Counted from the stretch's first letter, positions 24,950-37,190 are shown. The stretch: DNA of 64,000 bases from Eleginops maclovinus (GCF_036324505.1 NC_086371.1:461001-525000); one strand, 5' to 3'. Numbers and translations are program-made. The notes: a model not told the origin generated them from the letters alone.

Positions 24950-26880
24950 GAACAATGTATTAACCGGGCAAAATCCCAAGGCAGAGAGGCTCCAATATAA
25001 GACTCAATCAAGATGCATTGTGGGGAATGTAGGCTTTATAGCTTTTGATCGGTCACCAAAGGAGCGTTTTACTTTTGGTGAAATGTGTGTAACTTTAGTA
25101 CTCAATACTCAACCTCCCTGTTGGAGCTATCATATATATTCGTGTTATTTAATAGTTGTATATATTATTTCCTTGGTTTGGTTTCTGTTTGAATGAGTTA
25201 TTATTTAAAGTTCTTTAAAGGTTGAATGTTAAACTGTATTTACCCTGGCACGACCAGCAGCTGGAAACACTCAACACTCCGTAACGCTGCTCTCCAATCT
25301 CCGACCGACCGCTGCTCTTCAGATTCCTCGGTCTCCATAAAGGCTCAGACATGTGAGGTTGGATGGCATTAGCCTCCATGGTTCATCTCTCACAGTTTAG
25401 CTAACTTCACTTTCTTCTGTGGGCTCTGAGGCAGCCATGGATCGCGCCTTATAAACCAGCCAATCAGAGCAGAGCTCGTCATCATTATTTAAATGAGCCC
25501 CAAATAAGGCAATGCAGCTCGTTTCATTCTGGGACCAAATCACAGGGTTATAAACAGGTCTGTGAAACCACATCTGGACCTTTTTTGTAGACACCAGAGA
25601 ACATTTGGATACCAGAGAGATGCTTTCTGTGGCTCCTTTAAGGTCGTTCAGATGCTTTTATTTTGAAGGCGTCTTTGGGCACTGGGTGATTCCGGCACCT
25701 GGTGTAATGGTGTACCTGGGAGACAGGTGGAGGGAGTATAGCGCCAGTAGGCATGTGGTTTTTCCTCATGGTTAAACCAGCACCAGTAGATTATCCTGGA
25801 ATAACTCTTCCTGCTCGGTGTTCATTACTGGTTGGATGCAAACGACTTGTACTCAGTCTTTAAATAAGTCCAATGAATGATTGCAATTAGCAAGAGGTTA
25901 TCGTTAGCTTCATCCTGCTCACCAAAACCTGAAACCCCTCAGCTCCGCTCTTGGTGTCTCAGGAATGATCGCTGATCTACTGATACGCAGCAGCTAACAC
26001 ATCTAAAGGACCCACAGGTTACAGCTGATACCAACAGAGGGAGGAAAAGGTTGCTCTCATGCCTCTGGTTCTGGTTCTGGTTTCATGCAGAATAAAGTCT
26101 GCAGAGAAGCTATTTCTTTATTAACATTAGACTGAAACGTCCATCTTCATCTGCTTTTACCAGATGAAGATGGACCCGGCCCACCTGACCTCTGAACTCT
26201 GACCTGAGAGCAGCTGCAGCACATGTGAAACTTCGTTCATTAAAAAAGGAAATAAAAAGTTGCACATAAGACACCGCCATGCATCCGCCGCAGAAAATAG
26301 TCCCTGACCAAAAAGAACTGGAGCATCATTTTAAACAATAAGACTTTGTTTTGTGTTTATAAAGATTCAGGGGCTCCAAACTGTTTCACTGGGGGCCACA
26401 AACAGAAAACCATACGACGACGAGAGGTTTACTGCCTCATAAGTTAAATTACAAGTTAAAATCTATCAAATGTCGTAAATTATCTGTGGTTTATGAAACA
26501 TCTCAGCTCTCCACAGGGTTAACTTGATGTATTTTGCAGCTCATTCCTTAAAACAGGAGCCTCAGACTGATGATAGTAAGGGGAAGTATGGAGCGTCTGT
26601 TTCAAGTTTATTTGAATGAAACTGAATTAAGAAACGCATCAGATCTATTTTTCACAAAGGCTTCCGGGACAAACTTACCTCCACCTCAGTTTCAAACCCG
26701 TCAAAAGATTGCTCCATCTGTCAGCTGATTCAGAGGCTTTATTTAAAACAATCAACATTTACATCTTCAGTAGGAACCACCTAAGAGGGAGTGACGGTAT
26801 TAAGTGTCGCACCGACATCGGATTTAACGAGAGACACAGAACACGACATTAATTGGCATAAAAACAACAAACTGCATAAA
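24950..26880. other. intergenic, no gene seen
   Basis: No exon recognised. The segment 25,438-25,580 (CCAGCCAATCAGAGCAGAGC, TATTTAAATGAGCC, GGTTATAAACAGGTCTG) resembles dispersed-repeat sequence and shares AATCAGAGCAGAGC with the 60.7-kb DR1 copy. GATGCTTTTATTTTGAAGGC occurs at about 25,652. Confidence 0.5.
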
Positions 26881-26883
26881 CAG

Positions 26884-27010
<127 letters not shown>

Positions 27011-27236
27011 CTCTTCTCTGTTTCCACATGTAATTAGCGGTAGCTGCATGATGAGCAGGTAAAACAGACGATGTGTTTAGGTGGCGTGGGATAAATCAGC
27101 TCCTCTGTGCTTAACGACCCGTGTAATTCCGAGCCCTTTAACCGGCGTCATTAGTGGCGGGGGGGGGGGGGTCAGATATACACCGCTGCTTAATTTGCTC
27201 TCTGAGGAGCACTCGTCCCGCTGCAGCTGCTTCAAA

Positions 27237-29155
27237 CATCAACCAGAGGAGAGTCAGAGAGATGCTTCAGAACATTAACCAGAGGAGAGTCAGAGAGATG
27301 CTTCAGAACATCAACCAGAGGAGAGTCAGAGAGATGCTTCAGAACATCAACCAGAGAGGAGAGTCAGAGAGATGCTTCAGAACATCAACCAGAGGAGAGT
27401 CAGAGTGATGCTTCAGAACATCAACCAGAGAGGAGAGTCAGAGAGATGCTTCAGAACATCAACCAGAGGAGAGTCAGAGAGATGCTTCAGAACATCAACC
27501 AGAGAGGAGAGTCAGAGTGATGCTTCAGAACATCAACCAGAGGAGAGTCAGAGAGATGCTTCAGAACATCAACCAGAGAGGAGAGTCAGAGTGATGCTTC
27601 AGAACATCAACCAGAGGAGAGTCAGAGAGATGCTTCAGAACATCAACCAGAGGAGAGTCAGAGAGATGCTTCAGAACATCAACCAGAGGAGAGTCAGAGT
27701 GATGCTTCAGAACATCAACCAGAGAGGAGAGTCAGAGAGATGCTTCAGAACATCAACCAGAGGAGAGCCAGAGAGATGCTTCAGAACATCAACCAGAGAG
27801 GAGAGTCAGAGAGATGCTTCAGAACATCAACCAGAGGAGAGTCAGAGAGATGCTTCAGAACATCAACCAGAGGAGAGTCAGAGAGATGCTTCAGAACATC
27901 AACCAGAGAGGAGAGTCAGAGAGATGCTTCAGAACATCAACCAGAGGAGAGTCAGAGTGATGCTTCAGAACATCAACCAGAGGAGAGTCAGAGTGATGCT
28001 TCAGAACATCAACCAGAGGAGAGTCAGAGAGATGCTTCAGAACATCAACTAGAGAGGAGAGTCAGAGAGATGCTTCAGACCATCAACCAGAGGAGAGTCA
28101 GAGTGATGCTTCAGAACATCAACCAGAGAGTCAGAGTGATGCTTCAGAACATCAACCAGAGAGGAGAGTCAGAGAGATGCTTCAGAACATCAACCAGAGG
28201 AGAGTCAGAGTGATGCTTCAGAACATCAACCAGAGAGGAGAGTCAGAGAGATGCTTCAGAACATCAACCAGAGAGGAGAGTCAGAGTGATGCTTCAGAAC
28301 ATCAACCAGAGAGGAGAGTCAGAGAGATGCTTCAGACCATCAACCAGAGGAGAGTCAGAGAGATGCTTCAGAACATCAACCAGAGGAGAGTCAGAGTGAT
28401 GCTTCAGAACATCAACCAGAGAGGAGAGTCAGAGTGATGCTTCAGAACATCAACCAGAGAGGAGAGTCAGAGAGATGCTTCAGAACATCAACCAGAGAGT
28501 CAGAGAGATGCTTCAGAACATCAACCAGAGAGGAGAGTCAGAGTGATGCTTCAGAACATCAACCAGAGAGGAGAGTCAGAGTGATGCTTCAGAACATCAA
28601 CCAGAGAGGAGAGTCAGAGAGATGCTTCAGAACATCAACCAGAGAGTCAGAGAGATGCTTCAGAACATCAACCAGAGAGGAGAGTCAGAGAGATGCTTCA
28701 GAACATCAACCAGAGAGGAGAGTCAGAGAGATGCTTCAGAACATCAACCAGAGAGGAGAGTCAGAGAGATGCTTCAGAACATCAACCAGAGAGGAGAGTC
28801 AGAGAGATGCTTCAGAACATCAACCAGAGGAGAGTCAGAGAGATGCTTCAGAACATCAACCAGAGGAGAGTCAGAGAGATGCTTCAGAACATCAACCAGA
28901 GAGGAGAGTCAGAGAGATGCTTCAGAACATCAACCAGAGAGGAGAGTCAGAGTGATGCTTCAGAACATCAACCAGAGAGGAGAGTCAGAGTGATGCTTCA
29001 GAACATCAACCAGAGAGGAGAGTCAGAGAGATGCTTCAGAACATCAACCAGAGGAGAGTCAGAGAGATGCTTCAGAACATCAACCAGAGAGGAGAGTCAG
29101 AGAGATGCTTCAGAACATCAACCAGAGAGGAGAGTCAGAGAGATGCTTCAGAACA
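27237..29155 (+). repeat. 33/36/38-bp minisatellite, about 52 copies
   Basis: Core AGATGCTTCAGAACATCAAC followed by CAGAGGAGAGTCAGAG (36 bp) or CAGAGAGGAGAGTCAGAG (38 bp); rare 33-bp units lack one GAGAG block. Long open frames (for example 27,372-28,052) shift between units because of the mixed lengths and are artefacts. The first and last units carry ACATTAAC instead of ACATCAAC, as expected for boundary units. Confidence 0.95.
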
Positions 29156-29389
29156 TTAACTTAGTCTTCAATGACTTTCCAGACACAACTTCCCCCAAAT
29201 TAAAGGACCTTCCCAGGAATATCCAGGCCCAATTTATCATCAAGTCTATATACGTTTCAGAGACTATCCAGACCTCATTTGTCTATTAATAATATCTTCT
29301 AGGCCTTAAATTCAAAGACATGCACAAGAAGTTCAAGGATATATTTTATTTATCAAAATTCTGGATTTTTCAAATACTTTCCAGACCTC

Positions 29390-29456
29390 ACTCTTCAAAC
29401 AGGTTTCCAGGACTCTTCAAACAGGTTTCCAGGACTCTTCAAACTGGTTTGCAGGT
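29390..29456. repeat. short 26-bp tandem repeat, 2.5 copies
   Basis: CTCTTCAAACAGGTTTCCAG is repeated, followed by a diverged third copy with CTGGTTTGCAGG. Confidence 0.85.
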
Positions 29457-29459
29457 TTG

Positions 29460-30200
29460 ATTCAAAGACCCAGCACAGTGATCCCCCCCCCGACCTGTAG
29501 ATGTGTAGCATGTAAAGATGGAGTGGTGAAGCTGCAGAACGTCCCCTCCGTCCTCTCCACTCTGCAGACCCCCCCAGGGGCCGCATGTCTGACGCCTCAC
29601 TAAAGTTTCCGTCTGATTTGTTGACTGAGTTCCTCAGACGGTGAGCGTCTCCGGGCCCCGCAGCGCCGCAGCCTGCTGCAGGGAGGCCGCTCTGCACGGG
29701 GGGGGTTAGGAGGAGGAGGAGGGGGAAGAGGAGTTTCCTCTCTGCCCGGCTGTTGGCTCCTCGCGGCCCCCAGGGTCCGGCTTTGGACGGCGGCCCAGAT
29801 CGATGTGACCTGAATTCAGTCTGTAAATGAGCTCGGCACGGCGGGGCCCCGGAGGGACGTGGGAACCGGGCCCCTGTCCGTATGAGAGCCTTAATGAGAT
29901 CCAAATGGACGTCCAGGAACCCGGGACCTCCTGCAGGCCTGCAGCCAGCTGGAGGAACTGCGAGGGGCCACGGGGCCCCGAGCCCGGCACCCTGAGAGAG
30001 AACGATGAGTCGGCGTCCAAATGATTTACATTCTGCACAAACGTTCCTGAGATCAGCGAGAGGAAACTGTACTCCGGACTCAGGTCCTTTCACTTGAAGC
30101 GGGAACTGAGGTTTAAAGAGGAGGGGGCTCTCCTGCTGAGGGTCAGCTGGATCTGACAGAGCCCAGATTCTGGGAGAACTGTATCGCTGATAGAACATTT
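29460..30200. other. GC-rich block, no supported gene
   Basis: A GC-rich interval with a 267-codon minus-strand frame (29,395-30,198) and an overlapping second frame. I see no domain, plausible start context or splice pattern. Open frames are expected in GC-rich DNA, and this one begins inside the tandem repeat. It could be a CpG-rich regulatory block. Confidence 0.45.
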
Positions 30201-30506
30201 TTTATTTCTCAAAGTCGTACCCCGAAAAAAGGGAAGTATGAAAAATCTGAATTTTGAAGAAACACTTTTTTTAACAAAAGTTCAAAATTAGAATCAAATC
30301 TGACCCCCCCGCCCCCCCCCTGCAGGGGCGCAGGGATTAGAGCCGTCAGACCATTTACATGCACTAACACCGGTACACCTACAGGAGAGGGAGCACCACA
30401 GAAGAAGAACGGGGCCTCTTTAAAAGTCACAGTCCTCTGAGCAGCAGCGATCTTATTTCATTCTCTACATTTCAGTATGCAGGTGTTCTGGAAAAGCTTC
30501 ACTTCT

Positions 30507-30724
30507 GTTGGACCTGAACCGGAGCGAGTCCTGCTCGCTGTCAGACCTGAACCGGAGCGAGTCCTGCTCGCTGTCAGACCTGAACCAGAGCGAGTCCTGC
30601 TCGCTGTCAGACCTGAACCGGAGCGAGTCCTGCTCGCTGTCAGACCTGAACCGGAGCCAGTCCTGCTAGATGTCAGACCTGAACCGGAGCGAGTCCTGCT
30701 CGCTGTCAGACCTGAACCGGAGTC
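30507..30724 (+). repeat. 33-bp minisatellite, about 6.6 copies
   Basis: Unit GACCTGAACCGGAGCGAGTC + CTGCTCGCTGTCA. Each unit contains the inverted repeat GCGAG-TCCTG-CTCGC, so a single-stranded array could fold into a row of hairpins. The unit is 11 codons and gives a PEPERVLLAVR-type repeat peptide, with no sign of a real gene. Confidence 0.95.
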
Positions 30725-30869
30725 CTGCAGCTCGTGACCTTCCTTTCTCCGCCGTCTCGTAACTCTCGACCCCCCCCTCTGTAAAGTAAACCTTTACAAG
30801 CAGCCGCTCCTCCCGCTCTTTGTCTTGCCTCCCAGTGGGGTTCCCGGGGTGAGGGATTTTCTGTTGTCC

Positions 30870-31062
30870 CCCCGCACCCCCGCAGTAATTAGCATGCTGA
30901 TTCTGCATGTAATCAGATCGCCTCCTATACATCGGGCCGGGCGGCGGCCTGGGACCGTGCGGCGTCTGATTGTCTTCACGCAGCATATGCTAATTGTTGA
31001 TTGTCTCCAATATTATATGCTAATTGTTAGAATTAGCATAATTCATTAACATTCAGCCTAAT
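30870..31062. promoter_or_regulatory. candidate homeodomain-rich conserved element
   Basis: Dense TAATTA/TAATTG cores: GCAGTAATTAGCATGC (30,882), CATATGCTAATTGTTGATTG (30,984), TATATGCTAATTGTTAG (31,015), AATTAGCATAATTCATTAAC and CCTAATTACACG. The 15-base string ATATGCTAATTGTTG/A occurs twice 31 bp apart. GCTAATT-GTTAG-AATTAGC (31,019-31,037) is a perfect inverted repeat. The block lies between a minisatellite and a GA tract, so preserved complexity here is notable. Function is inferred. Confidence 0.4.
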
Positions 31063-31063
31063 T

Positions 31064-31412
31064 ACACGATGAGAGAGGGAGAGAGCGGGAGAGAGAGAGA
31101 GAGAGAGGGAGAGGGAGAGGGAGAGAGAGAGGGAGAGAGAGAGAGAGAGAGGGAGACAGAGAGGGAGGGAGGGAGAGAGAGGGTTAGAGGGAGAGGGAGA
31201 GGGAGAGAGAAGGAGGGAGGGAGAGAGAGAGGGAGAGGGATGGGGAGAGAGAGAGGGGGAGAGGGAGAGAGAAGGAGGGGGAGGGGGAGAGAGAGGGAAA
31301 GAGAGAGGGAAAGAGAGAGGGAGAGAGAAGGAGGGAGGGAGAGAGAGAAAGAGAGAGAGAGAGAAAGGGACAGAGAGAGAGAGGGAGTGAGGGAGGGAGG
31401 GAGAGAGGGAGT
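31064..31412 (+). repeat. (GA)n/(GGGA)n polypurine tract
   Basis: About 350 bp that is almost entirely purine on the plus strand (GAGAGAGGGAGAGGG-type), with a few pyrimidine interruptions. It contains stretches with mirror symmetry able to form triplex DNA. Confidence 0.95.
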
Positions 31413-31603
31413 GCGCTGACTCCTAATGCTGAGGCTGTTACTGCGCCTGCATGCCGAGCAGAGCTGAGATATTCAGAGTGTTGTTCGGAGGAGAGCCAGA
31501 TTAGTCCCTGATCAAATGTTGGTTTAGAAAGGTGTGAGAGGGCCGGAGGAACACCCCCCACCCCCCACTCCCTCCCCCCAACCCCCACTCCCTCCCCCCA
31601 CAC

Positions 31604-32637
31604 TCACTCTGAAGTACACGCTCACTATAAAGTACACACTCACTCCAAAGTACACGCTCACACTCACTATAAAGTACACATTCACTCCTGAAGTACACAC
31701 TCACTCCAAAGTACACGCTCACGCTCACTATTAAGTACACACTCACTCCAAAGTACACGCTCACACTCACTATAAAGTACACATTCACTCTGAAGTACAC
31801 ACTCACTCCAAAGTACACGCTCACACTCACTATTAAGTACACACTCACTCCAAAGTACACGCTCACGCTCACTATTAAGTACACACTCACTCCAAAGTAC
31901 ACGCTCACCTCACCTCTGAAGTACACGCTCACTCTGAAGTACACGCTCACTCTGAAGTACACACTTCACACTCACTATAAGTACACGCTCACTCCAAAGT
32001 ACACGCTCACACTCACTCTGAAGTACACGCTCTCTCTGAAGTACACGCTCACTCTGAAGTACACGCTCACTCTGAAGTACACACTCACACTCACTATAAA
32101 GTACACGCTCTCTCTGAAGTACACGCTCACACTCACTATAAAGTACACGCTCTCTCTGAAGTACACGCTCACACTCACTATAAAGTACACGCTCTCTCTG
32201 AAGTACACGCTCACACTCACTATAAAGTACACGCTCTCTCTGAAGTACACGCTCACACTCACTATAAAGTACACACTCACGCTCACTCCAAAGTACACGC
32301 TCTCTCTGAAGTACACGATCACTCTGAAGTACACGCTCACTCTGAAGTACACGCTCACTCCAAAGTACACGCTCTCTCTGAAGTACACGCTCACTCTGAA
32401 GTACACGCTCTCTCTGAAGTACACGCTCACTCCAAAGTACACGCTCTCTCTGAAGTACACGCTCACTCTGAAGTACACGCTCTCTCTGAAGTACACGCTC
32501 ACACTCACTCTGAAGTACACGCTCACTCCAAAGTACACGCTCACACTCACTATAAAGTACACGCTCACTCTGAAGTACACGCTCACTCTGAAGTACACGC
32601 TCACACTCACTATAAAGTACACGCTCTCTCTGAAGTA
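31604..32637. repeat. AAGTACACGCTCAC minisatellite
   Basis: About 1 kb of 18-24 bp units built on AAGTACACGCTCACTC with CTG/CCA/ATA variants before AAGTACAC. Between 32,085 and 32,270 a 42-bp higher-order unit (CACTCACTATAAAGTACACG + CTCTCTCTGAAGTACACGCT) repeats about four times. Minus-strand frames (VYFRVSVYF or VLQSERVLQ) are artefacts. Confidence 0.95.
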
Positions 32638-32639
32638 CT

Positions 32640-33358
32640 CTGGAGGCTTCAGACTGACGGACAGGACGTGAGGTTGTTTGAGGACAGAAATGAGAGTAAA
32701 TATGGAGAGATCCATGAAGAGGGGGATACAGAGAGGGCTGCAGGAGGGGAAAGTGAAATTGCATAATGCAGGAATAAAAGGAGACATCTGAGGACAGAAC
32801 GGAGGGAAGGAAAGAGGGTGACGGAAATAGAACGTGTAATCATAGGACCGTTGCTGTCCGTCAAAGACCAGTGAAAACACTTCTACCAGCTTCAGTCCGA
32901 AACATAAGAGGGAAGCTTTAGGATGCTGTACCCTACGGTGAGCGGTCTACAGCGGACCTCCCTTTCTGGGTTTGGGTGTATTTGTTTGAATCTGACTTTT
33001 GTCTTTTCTGCTGTCTCCGGAGGAGACAGAAAGAGGCAGCTTTACACGTCCTGCAGTGATCTGAACGCGTCGTACATTTGACTGGAGGTCTGGGTCGACC
33101 CTTTAGACCCCCTAACAGCGGCTGCTGGTTGAACATTGAGAAGATGAGCATCATGTGGGATCAGAGGACCGGGAGGAGCTCAGGACGTAGAGCAGATCCG
33201 TCCTGCAGTCACGTGACCCGTCGTACCGCTGACGATCTCCAGGTCTGCGTTAGCGCCTCTGACGGATGCCAGTCCATCAGACAGCAGCCCGGGTTCAGGT
33301 TTCTCCTGTTAACGTGTTGGGGGGGGGGCTCTCAGGGCCACACATCGGGGAGGGGGGG
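32640..33358. other. intergenic, no gene seen
   Basis: No exon recognised. G-rich runs at 33,318-33,358. Confidence 0.5.
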
Positions 33359-33359
33359 T

Positions 33360-33560
33360 TAACTCGGAGGTAATTGAAGCGAGGGCTTTTGTAGGAATCT
33401 GCTTCCAATCCACAGGAGATCGGGCCGAGGGTTTTAATGAATGGAGCCCGTCATTAAAATGATAACTATTTCCTCTGAGATCACTTCCAATTTAAATGTG
33501 GGGGGGGGGGAGAAGGCATAATTGAAAGATCTTTTTTATGCTGCCATTCAAACTGAGTCT
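33360..33560. promoter_or_regulatory. candidate conserved non-coding element
   Basis: CGGAGGTAATTGAAGCGAGG, GGGTTTTAATGAATGGAGCC, CGTCATTAAAATGATAACTA and CATAATTGAAAGATC motifs in non-repetitive sequence, with a 10-base G run at 33,500. Composition-based call only. Confidence 0.25.
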
Positions 33561-34144
33561 GAATCTGGGGGCGGAGAGGGGGATTGTTTGTAGCTACAGC
33601 TCACCACTTCCAATTACTCGTCTTTCTGCAGCACTTAAAGCCGCCGAGACGCCGTTAACCCCTCGGCCCGGAGAACCCGAGAACCCGCCGTGTTGTCTTT
33701 GGATCGGCAGCGGTCAAAGGGAACAGATCGTATCACAGAGCCAGAGACGAGTGGAGCAGACGGAGACATGACTGAACTGATAAACAATGAGGTGCAGATC
33801 TCAGCAGCTGCACATACAGAGGGTCAGACCTCAGGCTGAAGCAGCTGTGCACTCCGATACCCCCCCCCCCCAAATATGACCTTACCTGAGGGGAGCTTTC
33901 TATATGTTTCGGAGTCAAAGCTCATCATGCATGAGCAGCGTTCGGTATTCATGCACCTTACTTATGTGAATACACTCCAGAAGGCTGCACCTCCACTCTG
34001 AACGAGGCTGAGACGGTTCTGTGTTTATGCCGGAGATCAGAAACAGCAGCCTGCTTTCTGCTCCTCAGATACCTGAAGCGTAATGATTGAACGCTGTGCT
34101 TTTGGAAGTAGTACTACAGCTTACAGTGATACAACATTACATCA

Positions 34145-34475
34145 TTTTTTGGAGGAATCATTTTTTCTGAAAATCTCAAAAACCTGACTTTTTGGGGGAA
34201 ATTCTGACTATTTTCTCAAATCTCTAAATTCTAACTTTTCAGACATTTTTGAACATTCTGACTTTTTTCTCAAAATTTCAACATTTTCATTTTTTTCAGA
34301 AAATCCCAAGATTTTGACATTTTCCCCAAATCTGAAAATGTTGACATTTTTCAGAAATCTCTGCGGACTTTCAGAAATCTCTGAGCGTTCTATTTTTTTT
34401 TATTCAGAGTTTTTTCTCAAAAACTCAAAATGTTGACCTATTTTAGACTTTCTCAAATTCAGACTTTTTCTGAAG
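34145..34475. repeat. degenerate AT-rich repeat
   Basis: Imperfect repetition of TTCTGACTTTTTTCTCAAA-type units, the complementary style of 12.37-12.85 kb. Confidence 0.65.
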
Positions 34476-35419
34476 ATCTGAAATTCTTGTCCTCCTGCAG
34501 TCACCAACAGGACGCTGTAAAACCATCACCTCTGACTCTCTGTTTTAAAGCTGCTGGACGAACTGAGGCATCAGGGTTGGAACAGGAAGGGGGGAAAAAG
34601 GTGGCGCTACATAAAGTGAATTAGCAACCACTGAAATGTCCAAACTGACCAATCGGAATCAAGCATTACAGTAAACCAATGAACCGTGAAAGGTGGACGT
34701 ATCGTCTGCATGAGAAACTATAACCAGCTGGTATACATCAGGAGTAAGGAGCATTTGTTCCTTTTGAATATTGGAAACAGTTGAAATAGCGAATGAAACA
34801 GAGAACGTGTCCTCTATACCGGGCCGGATAAAGAGCCTCTGTGAGTATACAACAACAAACATGCTCTCGGTTTCTGTGGGATCATATCTCCACGTTCAAC
34901 ACATGTATTCTGGCAGAACGATAACCCAGGTAGTGAACCAGAAAGACTATCCTCTATAACAGAGTGTCCAAACACAGTTTAGGCTCTGTGAATGTAAAGA
35001 AACAAATACAGCTTCAGGTTTCTGGGTGCACTCTGCAGGACATACGTACAACAACAACAACATATGTAGTTTTTACATATTGGACACGGCCCAAAAACAG
35101 CAACTGAAAGAGAAATGGAATCATGTAAATGAGTCTGTCTAAAAAGCCTTTGTGACGTACAGGATTAGAACGTGTCTCCAGGTTTCTGTGAGCCTCCTGC
35201 AGGATCAGGTCTCCAGATTTAACACGTTGTGCAGCAGGACAGACAGGTAATGAAGCAGCATGCACAGAGACGGTATGCTGCATGTAGACGTGGAGCGGTG
35301 TGCTGATGAAAGGCGGATCGCGGGGGAGCGAGCGGCTGTTATTCTGGCACGCTGTCTAATGTTCTGCAGCTTCTATACATGCCATCCATCGCCCGAGCAT
35401 CCCGGGACTCGGGGGGCTG

Positions 35420-35790
35420 CTAAACCCTGCAGGGTGGGTAGAATCTAATAAAACGCACTTGACGTTTTAATTGCATTTTCCTCATCAAGGAGTAATCTGC
35501 AAGATGGTTGTGGCATTTCTGCTGAGACCAATAAGGCTGATATTATGATCCGTCATTTCTTTGATAAACACGCCCGCTCCGATTGTGTGAGGAGCATCGA
35601 GCGGGAGGAAGGCGCTTGCATCATCCCGTCTTGTGTGGTTTTTATTTCCATAAACACAGTCTGGTGCAATGTGTTTCAGATGTGAAGACATGCAGACGTG
35701 GTTCTGGACTCGCTGCAAGTCTGGGATCAGTTCTGCAGGGGAGCAGAATCATAATGTGGCCCATAATGCCTTTCAATTAGCTCACTCACT
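35420..35790. promoter_or_regulatory. candidate conserved non-coding element
   Basis: Long non-repetitive AT-rich block with GACGTTTTAATTGCATTTTC, CCAATAAGGCTGATATTATG, CTTTGATAAACACGCCCG and TTTCAATTAGCTCACTCACTG. Overlapping short frames on both strands show no domain. Composition-based call. Confidence 0.25.
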
Positions 35791-35848
35791 GAGCGTGTTA
35801 GGAGCTCTCTGAGCCCACAGCCCGGTTCTGTGTGGGGAAGACACTACA

Positions 35849-36179
35849 GAGGCTCTGCTGTAGACCTGATCCTGCAGGATGCACGTTTCTGTATATTAAC
35901 AGAGGCTCTACTGTAGACCTGATCCTGCAGGATGCACGTTTCTGTATATTAACAGAGGCTCTGCTGTAGACCTGATCCTGCAGGATGCACGTTTCTGTAT
36001 ATTAACAGAGGCTCTGCTGTAGACCTGATCCTGCAGGATGCACGTTTCTGTATATTAACAGAGGCTCTGCTGTAGACCTGATCCTGCAGGATGCACGTTT
36101 CTGTATATTAACAGAGGCTCTGCTGTAGACCTGATCCTGCAGGATGCACGTTTCTGTATATTAACAGAGGCTCTGCTGT
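35849..36179 (+). repeat. 53-bp minisatellite, about 6 copies
   Basis: Unit AGAGGCTCTGCTGTAGACCT + GATCCTGCAGGATGCACGTT + TCTGTATATTAAC; one CTACTG variant occurs in the second copy. Copies are nearly identical, pointing to recent expansion. Each unit holds the ATCCTGCAGGAT palindrome. Confidence 0.95.
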
Positions 36180-36493
36180 CTGTACCGTTTCTTAGATGAT
36201 GATTTTCGTCCTGCTTCATTAGATGTTTGAGCCGTTATCACCCTGTAAGAACAAAATACGTTAGATGCATAAAGTAGGAACCTGTGGACCCTTTCAGTTT
36301 ATTGTCGAAACACCCGGACAAAATGTTGGAAAGGAGGTTTCTCATCAGTAAGGTTTCCTTATTACTGAAAATATCCCTTCAGTTGGGAGACGTTCTCCTG
36401 AGTTCTCCTGAGTTCTCCTTTGGAAACATTCTCCAACTACACGTTCAGGATCGCTGGACAACTGTCGCTGTCTCAGAGTCAGTCTGTCTCAGA

Positions 36494-36806
36494 GTCCCCT
36501 GGTCTCCAGCTGTGTGCGTCTCTCTTTAGTGTCCCCTGGTCTCCAGCTGTGTGTGTCTCTCTTTAGTGTCCCCTGGTCTCCAGCTGTGTGCGTCTCTCTT
36601 TAGTGTCCCCTGGTCTCCAGCTGTGTGCGTCTCTCTTTAGTGTCCCCTGGTCTCCAGCTGTGTGCGTCTCTCTTTAGTGTCCCCTGGTCTCCAGCTGTGT
36701 GCGTCTCTCTTTAGTGTCCCCTGGTCTCCAGCTGTGTGCGTCTCTCTTTAGTGTCCCCTGGTCTCCAGCTGTGTGCGTCTCTCTTTAGTGTCCCCTGGTC
36801 TCCGTT
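36494..36806 (-). repeat. 37-bp minisatellite (composite locus B), about 8 copies
   Basis: Reverse complement of the unit at 19.7-22.3 kb: TTTAGTGTCCCCTGGTCTCC + AGCTGTGTGCGTCTCTC. Only about 8.5 copies against about 69 at locus A. Confidence 0.95.
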
Positions 36807-36889
36807 GTGTTGGAGCTTCTTGCAGCGTTTGGTTTCTGCAGCTTTTAGTAAACTGCTCATGTTTCCTCTGCTGAATGTTCTCTAGATGC
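36807..36889 (-). repeat. linker of composite locus B
   Basis: Reverse complement matches the 19,635-19,712 linker with about two substitutions. Confidence 0.9.
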
Positions 36890-37190
36890 TGCATGTGTTG
36901 AAAAGCTGCTGCAGATGTTGCTGCATGTGTTGAAGAGCTGCTGCAGATGTTCCTGCATGTGTTGAAGAGCTGCTGCAGATGTTGCTGCATGTGTTGAAAA
37001 GCTGCTGCAGATGTTCCTGCATGTGTTGAAGAGCTGCTGCAGATGTTCCTGCATGTGTTGAAGAGCTGCTGCAGATGTTCCTGCATGTGTTGAAGAGCTG
37101 CTGCAGATGTTGCTGCATGAGGTTTACGTGTGTTTCTATATCTGGTCCTTTCTTCAGCTGCAGAGTGTTGGCACCTGTGGGCCTCCCTAG
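36890..37190 (-). repeat. 32-bp minisatellite and flank (composite locus B)
   Basis: About seven copies of the 32-bp unit (TGCATGTGTTGAAGAGCTGC + TGCAGATGTTCC) to 37,118, then a diverged flank to about 37,190 ending in GTTGGCACCTGTGGGCCTCC, the counterpart of the 19,203 flank. Minus-strand frames are artefacts. Confidence 0.93.

Noticed and set aside
27237..29155. Regularly spaced repeats resembling a CRISPR array or a repetitive protein gene
   Set aside because: There are no unique spacers; units are contiguous 33/36/38-mers and the frame shifts between units. This is a eukaryotic minisatellite.
29395..30198. 267-codon minus-strand open frame
   Set aside because: GC-rich composition, no domain, begins in non-coding sequence and ends in a short tandem repeat; no splice or start evidence.
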